From: Desulfovermiculus halophilus DSM 18834
GTDB taxonomy: Bacteria > Desulfobacterota > Desulfovibrionia > Desulfovibrionales > Desulfothermaceae
DNA length: 64,000 bases
Reading direction: 5' to 3'
Assembly (NCBI RefSeq): GCF_000620765.1
Contig: NZ_JIAK01000011.1
Location: 33,132-97,131, forward strand
Under the pieces are notes generated by a model that was not told the origin of the DNA, searched no databases, and saw only the letters and a list, made by a program, of their open reading frames with translations. Made by a program: the position numbers and the translations under genes. Below, one piece after another: positions 18,969 to 28,346 of the stretch (its first letter is position 1; every line of letters begins with the position of its first letter).

Positions 18969-20964
18969 AGAGCACAGTCAGAGCCCCCTGCAGCCTGCGT
19001 CCGATCCGCAAAGCGCCGGCAACGGCTCCCCGGATAAGATCAACCAGGTGCTCTCGGTCTTTGAAAAATCCCGAAACTTTACCGGCCTCTCCGGTCTGGT
19101 CCTGACCATGGTGGCCATCGCCGCCTCGGTCTATCACCTGTACTACGCCTATTTTCATCCATATTTCGCTCTGGACCATCGGGCACTGCACTGGTTCTTC
19201 ATGTCCATGATCATCTTTGCCCGCTACCCGTTTTCCAGAAGGATCTCTCCCCAAGGCAGACTGTCCGTATTTGATTGGCTGTTCATGGCCATCTCCTGCG
19301 GGATCTGTCTGTGGATATTTTTCAATTCCACGGAAATCATGCGTCGGGCCGGGATCTATCCCCTGCTGGACGTGGTTCTGGCCTCCGCCCTGGTCCTCCT
19401 GGTCCTGGAGGCGGCCAGGCGGGCCACAGGCATGGCGGTCACCTCCATCGCCGCCGTCTTTCTCTTCTATGTCCTGTTTGGACCGCATCTGCCCGCCATC
19501 CTGGCCCACAAGGGATACGGGGTCGACCGCCTGTCCACCTATCTGTCCCTGTCCACTGACGGCATCTTCGGCGTCCCCATCGGGGTCTCGGCCAACTTCA
19601 TCCTCTTGTTTATCCTCTACGGGGCCCTGCTCCGCAAGACCGGGGCCGGACAGTTCTTCACCGACATCGCCTTCGCCCTCACCGGATGGGCCCGGGGAGG
19701 GCCGGCCAAGGCGGCCGTGGCCTCCAGTACCTTCTTCGGCATGATCTCCGGCAGCTCGGTGGCCAACACCGTAACCACCGGATCCTTCACCATCCCCCTG
19801 ATGAAGCGGACCGGCTATTCAGGTGAGTTCGCCGCCGGGGTTGAGGCCTGCTCCTCGACCATGGGCCAGATCATGCCCCCGATCATGGGAGCCGCCGCCT
19901 TCATCATGGCCGAGTTCTTGTCCATCCCCTACTACAAGGTATGCATAGCCGCCCTGATACCAGCCTTCCTGGCCTTCGCCGCCACCTTTCTCCAGGTCCA
20001 TTTCCGGGCCACGGCCCTGGGTCTGTCCGGCATCCCCAGATCCGAACTGCCCACGGTGCGGGGGGCACTGTCCCGGGGATGGCACCATATCTTCTCCATC
20101 GTCCTTCTGGTCTACTTTCTGATGCACAACTACTCTCCGGAACGGGCGGTGTTCTGGGCCATTGTCGCAACCGTGGTTTCCTCCTTGATCATGTGCGTGG
20201 TGCGCAGGGAATCTCTCAAGGAATTCGGACTGTCCGTCCTGGCCGGGCTCAAGGAAGGGGCCCTGGGCACGGCCGAGGTCGCGGCCGCCTGCGCCGCGGC
20301 CGGAATTATCATCGGCTCCATCACCATGTCCGGCCTGGGCATCCGTTTCTCCTCCCTGGTTGTGGACGCCTCCATGGGCTATCTGGCCCTGGCCCTGCCC
20401 TTCACCATGCTGGCCTGCATCTTTTTGGGCATGGGCGTGCCCACCACCGCCCAGTACGTGATCATCTCCTCCCTGGTGGCCCCGGCCCTGTCGCAGATGG
20501 GAGTGGTGCCCATAGCCGCCCATCTCTTTGTCCTCTACTTCGGGACCAGGGCGGACATTACCCCTCCGGTGGCCCTGGCCGCCTATGCCGGCTCCGGAGT
20601 GGCCGGATCAGACCCGATGAAGACCGGGGTCCGGGCCTTTCAGCTGGGAATCGCCGGGTTCATCATCCCCTTTATGTTTGTGTACGCCCCGGAGCTTCTA
20701 CTCATCGGCCATCCGCTGAAGATCATCCTGGCCTGCCTGACCGCCTTCCTGGGCATCTACTGCCTGGCCGCCGGAGTTCAGGCCTGCATGCTGGTACCGT
20801 CCACCTGGTACGAGACACTCATGCTCCTGATCGTGGCCCTGTTGATGATCAAGCCCGGACTGGCCACCGACAGCATCGGCATCCCCCTGTTCATTCTGGT
20901 CCTGGCTCTCCAGTTAAGCCGCAGAAGGAAACAGGAACCGGCCCTGTCTCCGACCGGCTCTTGA
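18961..20964 (+). CDS. TRAP transporter fused permease (4TM-12TM)
   Basis: 667 residues with the small (DctQ-like) and large (DctM-like) membrane parts in one chain. After a hydrophilic N-terminus (about 60 residues) come four helices and then the long DctM part with TRAP motifs such as MISGSSVANTVTTGSFTIP, MGQIMPPIMGAAAFIMAEF and GMGVPTTAQYVI. It imports the receptor-bound solute using an ion gradient. The ATG at 18961 overlaps the DUF1850 gene, indicating translational coupling. Confidence 0.94.
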   Translation: MSEEHSQSPLQPASDPQSAGNGSPDKINQVLSVFEKSRNFTGLSGLVLTMVAIAASVYHLYYAYFHPYFALDHRALHWFFMSMIIFARYPFSRRISPQGRLSVFDWLFMAISCGICLWIFFNSTEIMRRAGIYPLLDVVLASALVLLVLEAARRATGMAVTSIAAVFLFYVLFGPHLPAILAHKGYGVDRLSTYLSLSTDGIFGVPIGVSANFILLFILYGALLRKTGAGQFFTDIAFALTGWARGGPAKAAVASSTFFGMISGSSVANTVTTGSFTIPLMKRTGYSGEFAAGVEACSSTMGQIMPPIMGAAAFIMAEFLSIPYYKVCIAALIPAFLAFAATFLQVHFRATALGLSGIPRSELPTVRGALSRGWHHIFSIVLLVYFLMHNYSPERAVFWAIVATVVSSLIMCVVRRESLKEFGLSVLAGLKEGALGTAEVAAACAAAGIIIGSITMSGLGIRFSSLVVDASMGYLALALPFTMLACIFLGMGVPTTAQYVIISSLVAPALSQMGVVPIAAHLFVLYFGTRADITPPVALAAYAGSGVAGSDPMKTGVRAFQLGIAGFIIPFMFVYAPELLLIGHPLKIILACLTAFLGIYCLAAGVQACMLVPSTWYETLMLLIVALLMIKPGLATDSIGIPLFILVLALQLSRRRKQEPALSPTGS

Positions 20965-21004
20965 TCCGTTTACCCAACCTCAACCCCGGAAGACGAGGAA
21001 GACT

Positions 21005-22366
21005 ATGTGCAGCCATCACGATCCCAATGACCATGTCTTTTACCGCAACCCGACCAAATACTATCCACAGGCGGACCGCGGAGAAGGCATCTATATCATC
21101 GATACCCAGGGCAAGCGGTACATTGACGGGTGTGGCGGCGCGGTGGTGGTCTCCATCGGCCACGGGTCGCACAAGGTCAGGGAGGCCATGCTGGAACAGG
21201 CCGACAAGGTGGCCTTCACCCACGGTTCCCAGTTCACCACCAGGGCAGCCAGGGAGCTTGCGGCCAGACTGGCGGGCATGGCCCCGGAGGGCCTGAACCG
21301 GGTCTACTTCCTCTCCGGCGGATCAGAGGCCATTGAAACCTCAATCAAGATGGCCAGGCAGTACCAGGTGGACCGGGGGCGGGGGGGCAAATACAAGGTC
21401 ATTTCCAGGTGGTCCAGCTACCACGGCAACACCCTGGGCGCCTTGGCCCTGAGCGGACATACCGGCCGGCGCAAGTACTATCAACCCCTTATCCAGCATA
21501 CCCCGCACATCGGCCCGGCCTACTGCTACCGCTGTCCGTTCGGACGCACCCCGGACGCCTGTGGTTTGGAATGCGCCGAGGAGCTGGAAAAGGCCATCCT
21601 GTATGAAGGCCCGGACTCGGTCTCGGCCTTTATCGCCGAACCGGTGGTCGGAGCCACAGCCGGGGCGGTGGTCCCCCGGGACGGCTACTTCCAGCGGGTC
21701 CGGGAAATCTGCGATGCATACGACGTCCTGCTCATTGTGGACGAGGTCATGACCGGAGTCGGACGCACCGGCCGCAACTTCGGGATCGATCACTGGGGGG
21801 TCGCCCCGGATCTGTTGGTCTGCGCCAAGGGGCTGGCCAGCGGCTACACCCCGCTGTTCTGCGTTATCGCCTCGGAAGAGATCCACAGGACCATCCAGGA
21901 AGGCAGCGGAGCCTTCGTCCATGGGCACACCTACAGCCAGAACCCCCTGTCCTGCGCCATTGGCCTGGCGGTTCTGGACACCATCCAGGAGGAGGGGCTC
22001 ATCCAGCGCTCCGCAGAGATGGGACAGGTCCTCCTGGATGCCTTGCAGGGCCTGTCCTCCCACCCTATTGTCGGCGACATTCGAGGCCTCGGGCTGTTCG
22101 CCGGGGTGGAGTTCGTCCGGGACAAACAGACCAAGGCCCCTTTTGCCCCGGGGCAGAAGATACACGCCCGGATCACCGAGCGGGCCTTTGCCCACGAGCT
22201 CATCGTCTATCCGGGGTCCGGAGGAGCGGACGGGGTACACGGGGATCATATCCTGCTGGCCCCGCCCTTTATCATCACCCGGGATCAGATTGCAGAGATG
22301 GTGGACATCCTGGACCGGGTGATCGGTGAGATCAGCGCCGAACTGCAGGAGGAAGGAGCTCTCTGA
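21005..22366 (+). CDS. Class III (omega-type) aminotransferase
   Basis: 453-residue PLP enzyme of the ornithine/omega-amino acid aminotransferase class. Visible motifs are LSGGSEAIETSIKMARQY (phosphate-binding), SSYHGNTLGALALSGH, the LIVDEVMTGVGRTG aspartate that binds PLP, and CAKGLASGYTPL with the Schiff-base lysine. An insert CYRCPFGRTPDACGLEC (about residues 176-192) contains four cysteines, as in some relatives. It starts 40 bp after the permease. With BKACE next it could convert an imported beta-amino acid into a beta-keto acid; the substrate is inferred. Confidence 0.93.
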   Translation: MCSHHDPNDHVFYRNPTKYYPQADRGEGIYIIDTQGKRYIDGCGGAVVVSIGHGSHKVREAMLEQADKVAFTHGSQFTTRAARELAARLAGMAPEGLNRVYFLSGGSEAIETSIKMARQYQVDRGRGGKYKVISRWSSYHGNTLGALALSGHTGRRKYYQPLIQHTPHIGPAYCYRCPFGRTPDACGLECAEELEKAILYEGPDSVSAFIAEPVVGATAGAVVPRDGYFQRVREICDAYDVLLIVDEVMTGVGRTGRNFGIDHWGVAPDLLVCAKGLASGYTPLFCVIASEEIHRTIQEGSGAFVHGHTYSQNPLSCAIGLAVLDTIQEEGLIQRSAEMGQVLLDALQGLSSHPIVGDIRGLGLFAGVEFVRDKQTKAPFAPGQKIHARITERAFAHELIVYPGSGGADGVHGDHILLAPPFIITRDQIAEMVDILDRVIGEISAELQEEGAL

Positions 22367-22413
22367 GTCAAGATCACCCATCCAAAGCGGCAGACCGCGA
22401 GAGGAAGGAGCAT

Positions 22414-23235
22414 ATGTCCAAGATCATTATCACCGCCGCCTTGACCGGCAGCCGGATCATGAGGGACAAGGCACCGTATATACCGATCACGGCCGAGGAG
22501 ATCACCCGGTCGGCTGTTGAGGCCTGGAAGGCGGGAGCGGCCGTGGCCCACATCCATGTCCGGGACCCGGAGACCGGCCTGGGAACCCAGGATTTGGACC
22601 AATACAAACGGGTCGTCGAGCCCCTGCGGGAACAGACCGACCTGGTCCTTTGCCTGACAACCAGCGGCATCCCGGGCCGCAATCTGCCCATTGATGAGCG
22701 GCTGGCCCCTTTACAGCTGCGTCCGGAACTGGCCTCCTTCGACGCGGGATCCATCAATCTGGGCAGCGGGGTCTTTGCCAACCCCATAGACTTCCTGCAG
22801 GAAGCGGCCGTTAGAATGCGGGAATACCAGGTCAAGCCGGAGCTGGAAGTCTTTGACCTGGGCATGATCATGACCTGCAAAAAGCTGCGTCAGGATGGAT
22901 TTCTCCACGACCCCTTGCATTTTCAGTTCGTCCTGGGCACTCCATGGGGAGCACCGGCCACTGCCAAGGCCTATCTCCATTTCCTGGACCATCTGCCAGA
23001 CCAGGCCACCTGGTCCACCATCGGCATCGGCCGCGGTTCACTGCCCATGACCACCCTGTCCATGATCACCGGCGGGCACATCCGGGTGGGCATGGAAGAC
23101 AACCTCTACCTCCGCCGGGGGGTGCTGGCCGGCTCCAACGCCGATCTGGTCGCCCAGGTCCGGGCAATCGTCGAGGCCTACGGCAACCAAGCGGCAAGCC
23201 CGGATGAAGCCAGGGAAATGCTGGGGATCCGCTAA
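22414..23235 (+). CDS. Beta-keto acid cleavage enzyme (BKACE, DUF849)
   Basis: 273 residues. BKACE enzymes condense a beta-keto acid with acetyl-CoA to give acetoacetate and a new acyl-CoA; the founding member is the lysine-fermentation enzyme Kce. The zinc site histidines are in AVAHIHVRDPETG (about residues 45-57), and further family segments are ASFDAGSINLG, ELEVFDLGM and GGHIRVGMEDNLYL. Length fits the family (270-310). It stands between the aminotransferase and a hydrolase, upstream of acetoacetyl-CoA synthetase, matching the acetoacetate it should release. Confidence 0.93.
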   Translation: MSKIIITAALTGSRIMRDKAPYIPITAEEITRSAVEAWKAGAAVAHIHVRDPETGLGTQDLDQYKRVVEPLREQTDLVLCLTTSGIPGRNLPIDERLAPLQLRPELASFDAGSINLGSGVFANPIDFLQEAAVRMREYQVKPELEVFDLGMIMTCKKLRQDGFLHDPLHFQFVLGTPWGAPATAKAYLHFLDHLPDQATWSTIGIGRGSLPMTTLSMITGGHIRVGMEDNLYLRRGVLAGSNADLVAQVRAIVEAYGNQAASPDEAREMLGIR

Positions 23236-23262
23236 CCCGCAGCCCGTCCATGAGGAGATTGT

Positions 23263-24024
23263 ATGCCCACATGTCAGGTTCGGGGTCGCACGCTTTATTA
23301 CCAGACCTCCTCATCTGTTTCGGATGGGAAAACCCCCGTGCTCTTTATCCATGGCTCGGGAGGATCAGCCCACATCTGGTCCAATCAGCTCGCCTTTGAG
23401 GTACCCGGCTATGTGCACACGGCGCTCGATCTCCCGGGACATGCCCGCTCCCAGGGAAGCGGAGCCCAGTCTGTTGCCGACTATGCCTCCTGGGTCCGGG
23501 ACTTTGTCCTCAGCATGGGGTTTTCCTCCTGTGTACTGGCTGGTCACTCTCTGGGCGGGGCTGTGGCCATGATGGCCGCCCTGAGCTTTCCTGAGCTCTT
23601 CACAGGCGTGATCCTGGTCGGCACCGGAGCCAAGCTCCGGGTCGCTCCAAAGGTCCTGAGCAGGGCCCGTCAGGGGGCATCTTTTGCCGACTATGCCTAC
23701 GCCCCGGGCACTTCCCCCGCAATCAAGCAAAAAGCGGAAAAGGAGTTCGCCCTGACCGCCCCAGAGGTCCGCTATGGGGATTTTGTGGCCTGCGACCGAT
23801 TCGATATCCTGGACAGGATGGAGGATATTGCCCTTCCGGCATTGATCGTGTGCGGTGAACAGGACCGGCTGACCCCGGTGAAGTACGCCCAATACCTGCA
23901 TGAGCATATCCCCGAATCCAGACTGGAGGTTATTCCCCGGGCCGGGCACATGGTCATGTGGGAGCAGCCTGAGGCCTGCAACCGCTGTCTGCAGGACTTC
24001 TTGCAGACCCTTGCCCAAAAGTAA
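23263..24024 (+). CDS. Alpha/beta-hydrolase fold enzyme
   Basis: 253 residues. The nucleophile elbow is GHSLGGAVAM, the acid is in CGEQDRLTP and the catalytic His is in RAGHMVMWEQP. The oxyanion region is FIHGSGGSAHIWSNQ. No signal peptide, so it is cytosolic. In this cluster it may hydrolyse the acyl-CoA made by BKACE, in the way thioesterases act on betainyl-CoA in carnitine catabolism, or open a lactone or ester upstream. The substrate cannot be read from sequence. Confidence 0.85.
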   Translation: MPTCQVRGRTLYYQTSSSVSDGKTPVLFIHGSGGSAHIWSNQLAFEVPGYVHTALDLPGHARSQGSGAQSVADYASWVRDFVLSMGFSSCVLAGHSLGGAVAMMAALSFPELFTGVILVGTGAKLRVAPKVLSRARQGASFADYAYAPGTSPAIKQKAEKEFALTAPEVRYGDFVACDRFDILDRMEDIALPALIVCGEQDRLTPVKYAQYLHEHIPESRLEVIPRAGHMVMWEQPEACNRCLQDFLQTLAQK

Positions 24025-24113
24025 GCATCAGGCGTGCAGCGGCCCGATCGCCGTGGCCCGGCGTTGAACAAGGAGACATTACCCGAGGTCCAACCCGTTA
24101 TGAGGAGGTACGT

Positions 24114-26066
<1,953 letters not shown>

Positions 26067-26197
26067 ATTGATAATCATTCCCATTGACAACCTAAAGTGG
26101 AGCACGTAACCTGAATTGAAATGGAGCGTTCTTCGCGGCGGTTCCCTGCCAGATGAGGGCCACGCCGCACAACCCGAACAACCAAGGAGATACGAGC

Positions 26198-26638
26198 ATG
26201 AAGGCACTCATCGCGTACGTCAGCCGCACGGGGAATACCCAGACCATGGCCGAATATATTGCCGAAGGCCTGCGCATGACCGGCAACCAGGCCGACCTGA
26301 AAAAGGTTGCCGAGATCAAAAAGCCACAGGACATCCAGGGCTACGACGCCTATATCTTTGGGTGCCCCACCTATCACCGGGACATGACCCAGAGCATGAA
26401 GCAGTTTCTGTTCCTGGCCAAGGAAGCCGGACTGGAAGGAAAGATCGGCGGGGCCTTTGGATCCTATACCCATTCCGGGGACGCCGCTCAAATCATTTTT
26501 GACACCATGGAAAATGTCTACGGCATGAATATGACCGACCTGGGACACTTTTTGATCACCGAAAAGGTGGTCGGCACCGAGGAGGGAACCAAGGCCTGCC
26601 AGGACTACGGCCGGGCCATTGGGGAAAAATTGGGCTAG
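26198..26638 (+). CDS. Flavodoxin-family protein
   Basis: 146 residues with the flavodoxin FMN-phosphate loop YVSRTGNTQTMAEYI at the N-terminus, then FGCPTYHRDMTQSMKQFLF and GGAFGSYTHSGDA. The loop is SRTGNT, close to the TxTGNT consensus. It is likely a small soluble electron carrier or an NAD(P)H:quinone reductase-like protein. The start at 26198 follows CCAAGGAGA. It trails the BKACE cluster by 131 bp and may be transcribed with it or on its own. Confidence 0.88.
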   Translation: MKALIAYVSRTGNTQTMAEYIAEGLRMTGNQADLKKVAEIKKPQDIQGYDAYIFGCPTYHRDMTQSMKQFLFLAKEAGLEGKIGGAFGSYTHSGDAAQIIFDTMENVYGMNMTDLGHFLITEKVVGTEEGTKACQDYGRAIGEKLG

Positions 26639-26654
26639 TGCCCTCTCCTGCCTC

Positions 26655-26760
26655 AAATGAGGGCAAAGAGGTGGTTACTTTTTGCGCGCTGCACTGAAGC
26701 CGCGCGGAATAATTTTCCAATTGCTTTATACACAGGTCCCGCCTATGGCGAGACTACAAA
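26655..26760. repeat. Dispersed intergenic repeat (copy 1; partner at 56045)
   Basis: It shares the blocks GGGCAAA, CTTTTTGC, GCTGCACTGAAGC, GCGCGG and GTCCCGCC, in the same order and spacing, with 56045-56150. The two copies are diverged. It is non-coding, directly downstream of the flavodoxin gene. Confidence 0.7.
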
Positions 26761-26765
26761 TTATA

Positions 26766-26862
26766 GCTCCCACGCTCTGCGTGGGAGCCTTCCTGACCGC
26801 TCCCGCGGTCTCTTTCTGGACGCCGGAGCGTCCAAAAGAGTTCCCACGCAGAGCGTGGGAAC
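26766..26862. repeat. Pair of cognate hairpins (CCCACGCTCTGCGTGGG type)
   Basis: One hairpin at 26766-26788 (stem GCTCCCACGC/GCGTGGGAGC) and a second at 26840-26862 (stem GTTCCCACGC/GCGTGGGAAC) share the same inverted core. They also pair with each other. Similar CCCACGC palindromes are known as dispersed intergenic repeats in many bacteria. Confidence 0.75.
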
Positions 26863-26966
26863 GATAAAAAGCGATAAACAAGAAATCAATGAGCTACAGC
26901 AAAATGTCGCTGTAGTGTTATTCGTTAATAGTTATCAGGATCCGATTGGGTAGCCACTCCCAGGCG

Positions 26967-27042
26967 GTATCGGTATCGGTATCGAAATCGTTTGTATGCT
27001 TCGTTAGCGTAAGCGTGCCCGTCAGGGCATGTGGGTTTGTAG
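26967..27042. repeat. GGTATC-containing dispersed repeat (short copy)
   Basis: Tandem GGTATC units are followed by GAAATCGTTTGTATG, GTTAGCG, AAGCGTGCCCGTCAGGGC and ATGTGGGTTTGTA. The partner at 42187-42268 is nearly identical. The preceding TTCGTTAATAGTT (26922-26934) also recurs at 42021-42033, so the copy here seems to be the same unit with its middle missing. Confidence 0.8.
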
Positions 27043-27112
27043 TAAAATGCCGTGTGCAGCTATTACGTAGGCCGCCCTTGCCCGAAACCGCTGTCCATTT
27101 ATTCTAGAAGAC

Positions 27113-27195
27113 AGACCTGCCCGGCACTCACTTGGAGGCTAGACTTATGTACTTTGCAGGGACGTGACAAACTGCAAGTGAGTGCCGGGCGGTCT
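27113..27195. repeat. Hairpin with 20-bp arms around a 42-nt loop
   Basis: The arms GCCCGGCACTCACTT (27119-27133, extending left with AGACCT) and AAGTGAGTGCCGGGC (27176-27190, extending right with GGTCT) are complementary apart from one bulged base. The GGCACTCAC core is also the innermost paired block of the 282-bp foldback element, suggesting related origin or convergent use. Confidence 0.75.
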
Positions 27196-27612
27196 GCCAT
27201 AAGACCTCAACATTTTTAACTTTTTGTTTCTGTTTGCGATCAAGACGAGCTTCTTGAGGCCGGCCCCGGCTCTGAAAACGCTCCCACCGGCTTCCCTCCA
27301 GCCGCACTTCCCTGACTGCCGCCTCGAATCCCTCGTTTCAGGAGGCAGAGTGCAGTTTGCACCCCTGCCTCATGCGCATTTGATCTTTGGATCTTTTTTT
27401 GCTATGTATGAAATCTGTTCCGGTTCAGAGAAGGAATAGCTTGCCCCGTATCATCATGGATCGTCACCCGCAATTTCGACCCCGCTGACCTGCATCCAAC
27501 GTCCTCTTCCTGAGCATACGCAGGCTCATCTGCATTCCCGGCCGGGAATGTCCGTTTCTACAAGCATTTCCGTCTCTGTTCCATAGCTCATGTCAAACAA
27601 GGAGGTTTTCCT

Positions 27613-28239
27613 ATGAGTGTGGACAAAGCAGTTTTGGATAAAGTCTACAATGCCACTGACCATGAAGAGCTCATGCACGCGTATCGCGATTGGGCCCCGG
27701 ATTATGACCAGAACACGGTTCAGGACTTCGGATACGTCGGATACCGGATCTGCGCGGAGCTCTTTGCCCGGCATCTCGGCGGGGACACTTCCCTGCACAT
27801 CCTGGATGCCGGTTGCGGTACAGGCCTTGTGGGCCAGGAGCTGTACTCCCTGGGCTATATCAACGTGGAAGGGCTGGACTACTCTGATGAGATGCTTTAT
27901 GAGGCCGGGCGGAAAGGGGTCTATACCCGCAGGATCAACGCCGATCTGAGCCAGCCCCTGGACATGACAGACAACACCTACGACGGAGTGGTCTGCGCCG
28001 GGACGTTCACCTATGCCCATGTCACGGCCGAGGCCTTTTCCGAACTGATCAGGATCACCAAGCCGGGCGGCATCATCTGCTTCACCATTCGGGAAGGGTC
28101 ATACGAAGACTACGGTTACCGGGAGGAGATGGTCCGCCTGGAGCATGACGGGGCCTGGGAGCTCTTGGAGATGCGGGACGAAGAGTATTACAAGGACAAG
28201 GTCTGGGCCAAGATGTGCGTCTACAAGGTACGTGCCTGA
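27613..28239 (+). CDS. Class I SAM-dependent methyltransferase
   Basis: 208 residues. The SAM-binding glycine loop is ILDAGCGTGLVGQEL (about residues 63-77), with GLDYSDEMLYEAG as the acidic ribose contact and DGVVCAGTFTYAHV following. The arrangement resembles small-molecule methyltransferases of the METTL27/ubiE-like group. The substrate is unknown. A GGAGG site lies 6-10 bases before the ATG. It stands alone, convergent with the large c-di-GMP gene. Confidence 0.85.
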   Translation: MSVDKAVLDKVYNATDHEELMHAYRDWAPDYDQNTVQDFGYVGYRICAELFARHLGGDTSLHILDAGCGTGLVGQELYSLGYINVEGLDYSDEMLYEAGRKGVYTRRINADLSQPLDMTDNTYDGVVCAGTFTYAHVTAEAFSELIRITKPGGIICFTIREGSYEDYGYREEMVRLEHDGAWELLEMRDEEYYKDKVWAKMCVYKVRA

Positions 28240-28346
28240 CGCCCTTTGGCCCGGCACCAGCTGACGGCACCGGCCCCTCCGGGCGAAACACCGCGCAGTG
28301 ATTCGCCGGGCCGGATGCCGAAATCACGACTGGTCCCGGGAAATCC

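Larger units (their letters stand above)
26639..27612. other. 974-bp gap without a convincing gene, filled with repeats
   Basis: No frame here has coding character; short open frames are proline- or arginine-rich and lack ribosome sites. The gap holds a dispersed repeat shared with 56.05 kb, two cognate hairpins, a GGTATC repeat shared with 42.2 kb and a 20-bp-arm hairpin, each listed separately. The stretch from about 27215 to 27600 shows nothing I can assign apart from the ribosome site of the methyltransferase. Confidence 0.7.

Noticed and set aside
26657..26953. 98-codon frame downstream of the flavodoxin gene
   Set aside because: It runs through two hairpin repeats and a dispersed repeat; the translation is composed of repeat-derived sequence.
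27224..27439. 71-codon frame before the methyltransferase
   Set aside because: No ribosome site, no family resemblance and unlike codon use; treated as non-coding.
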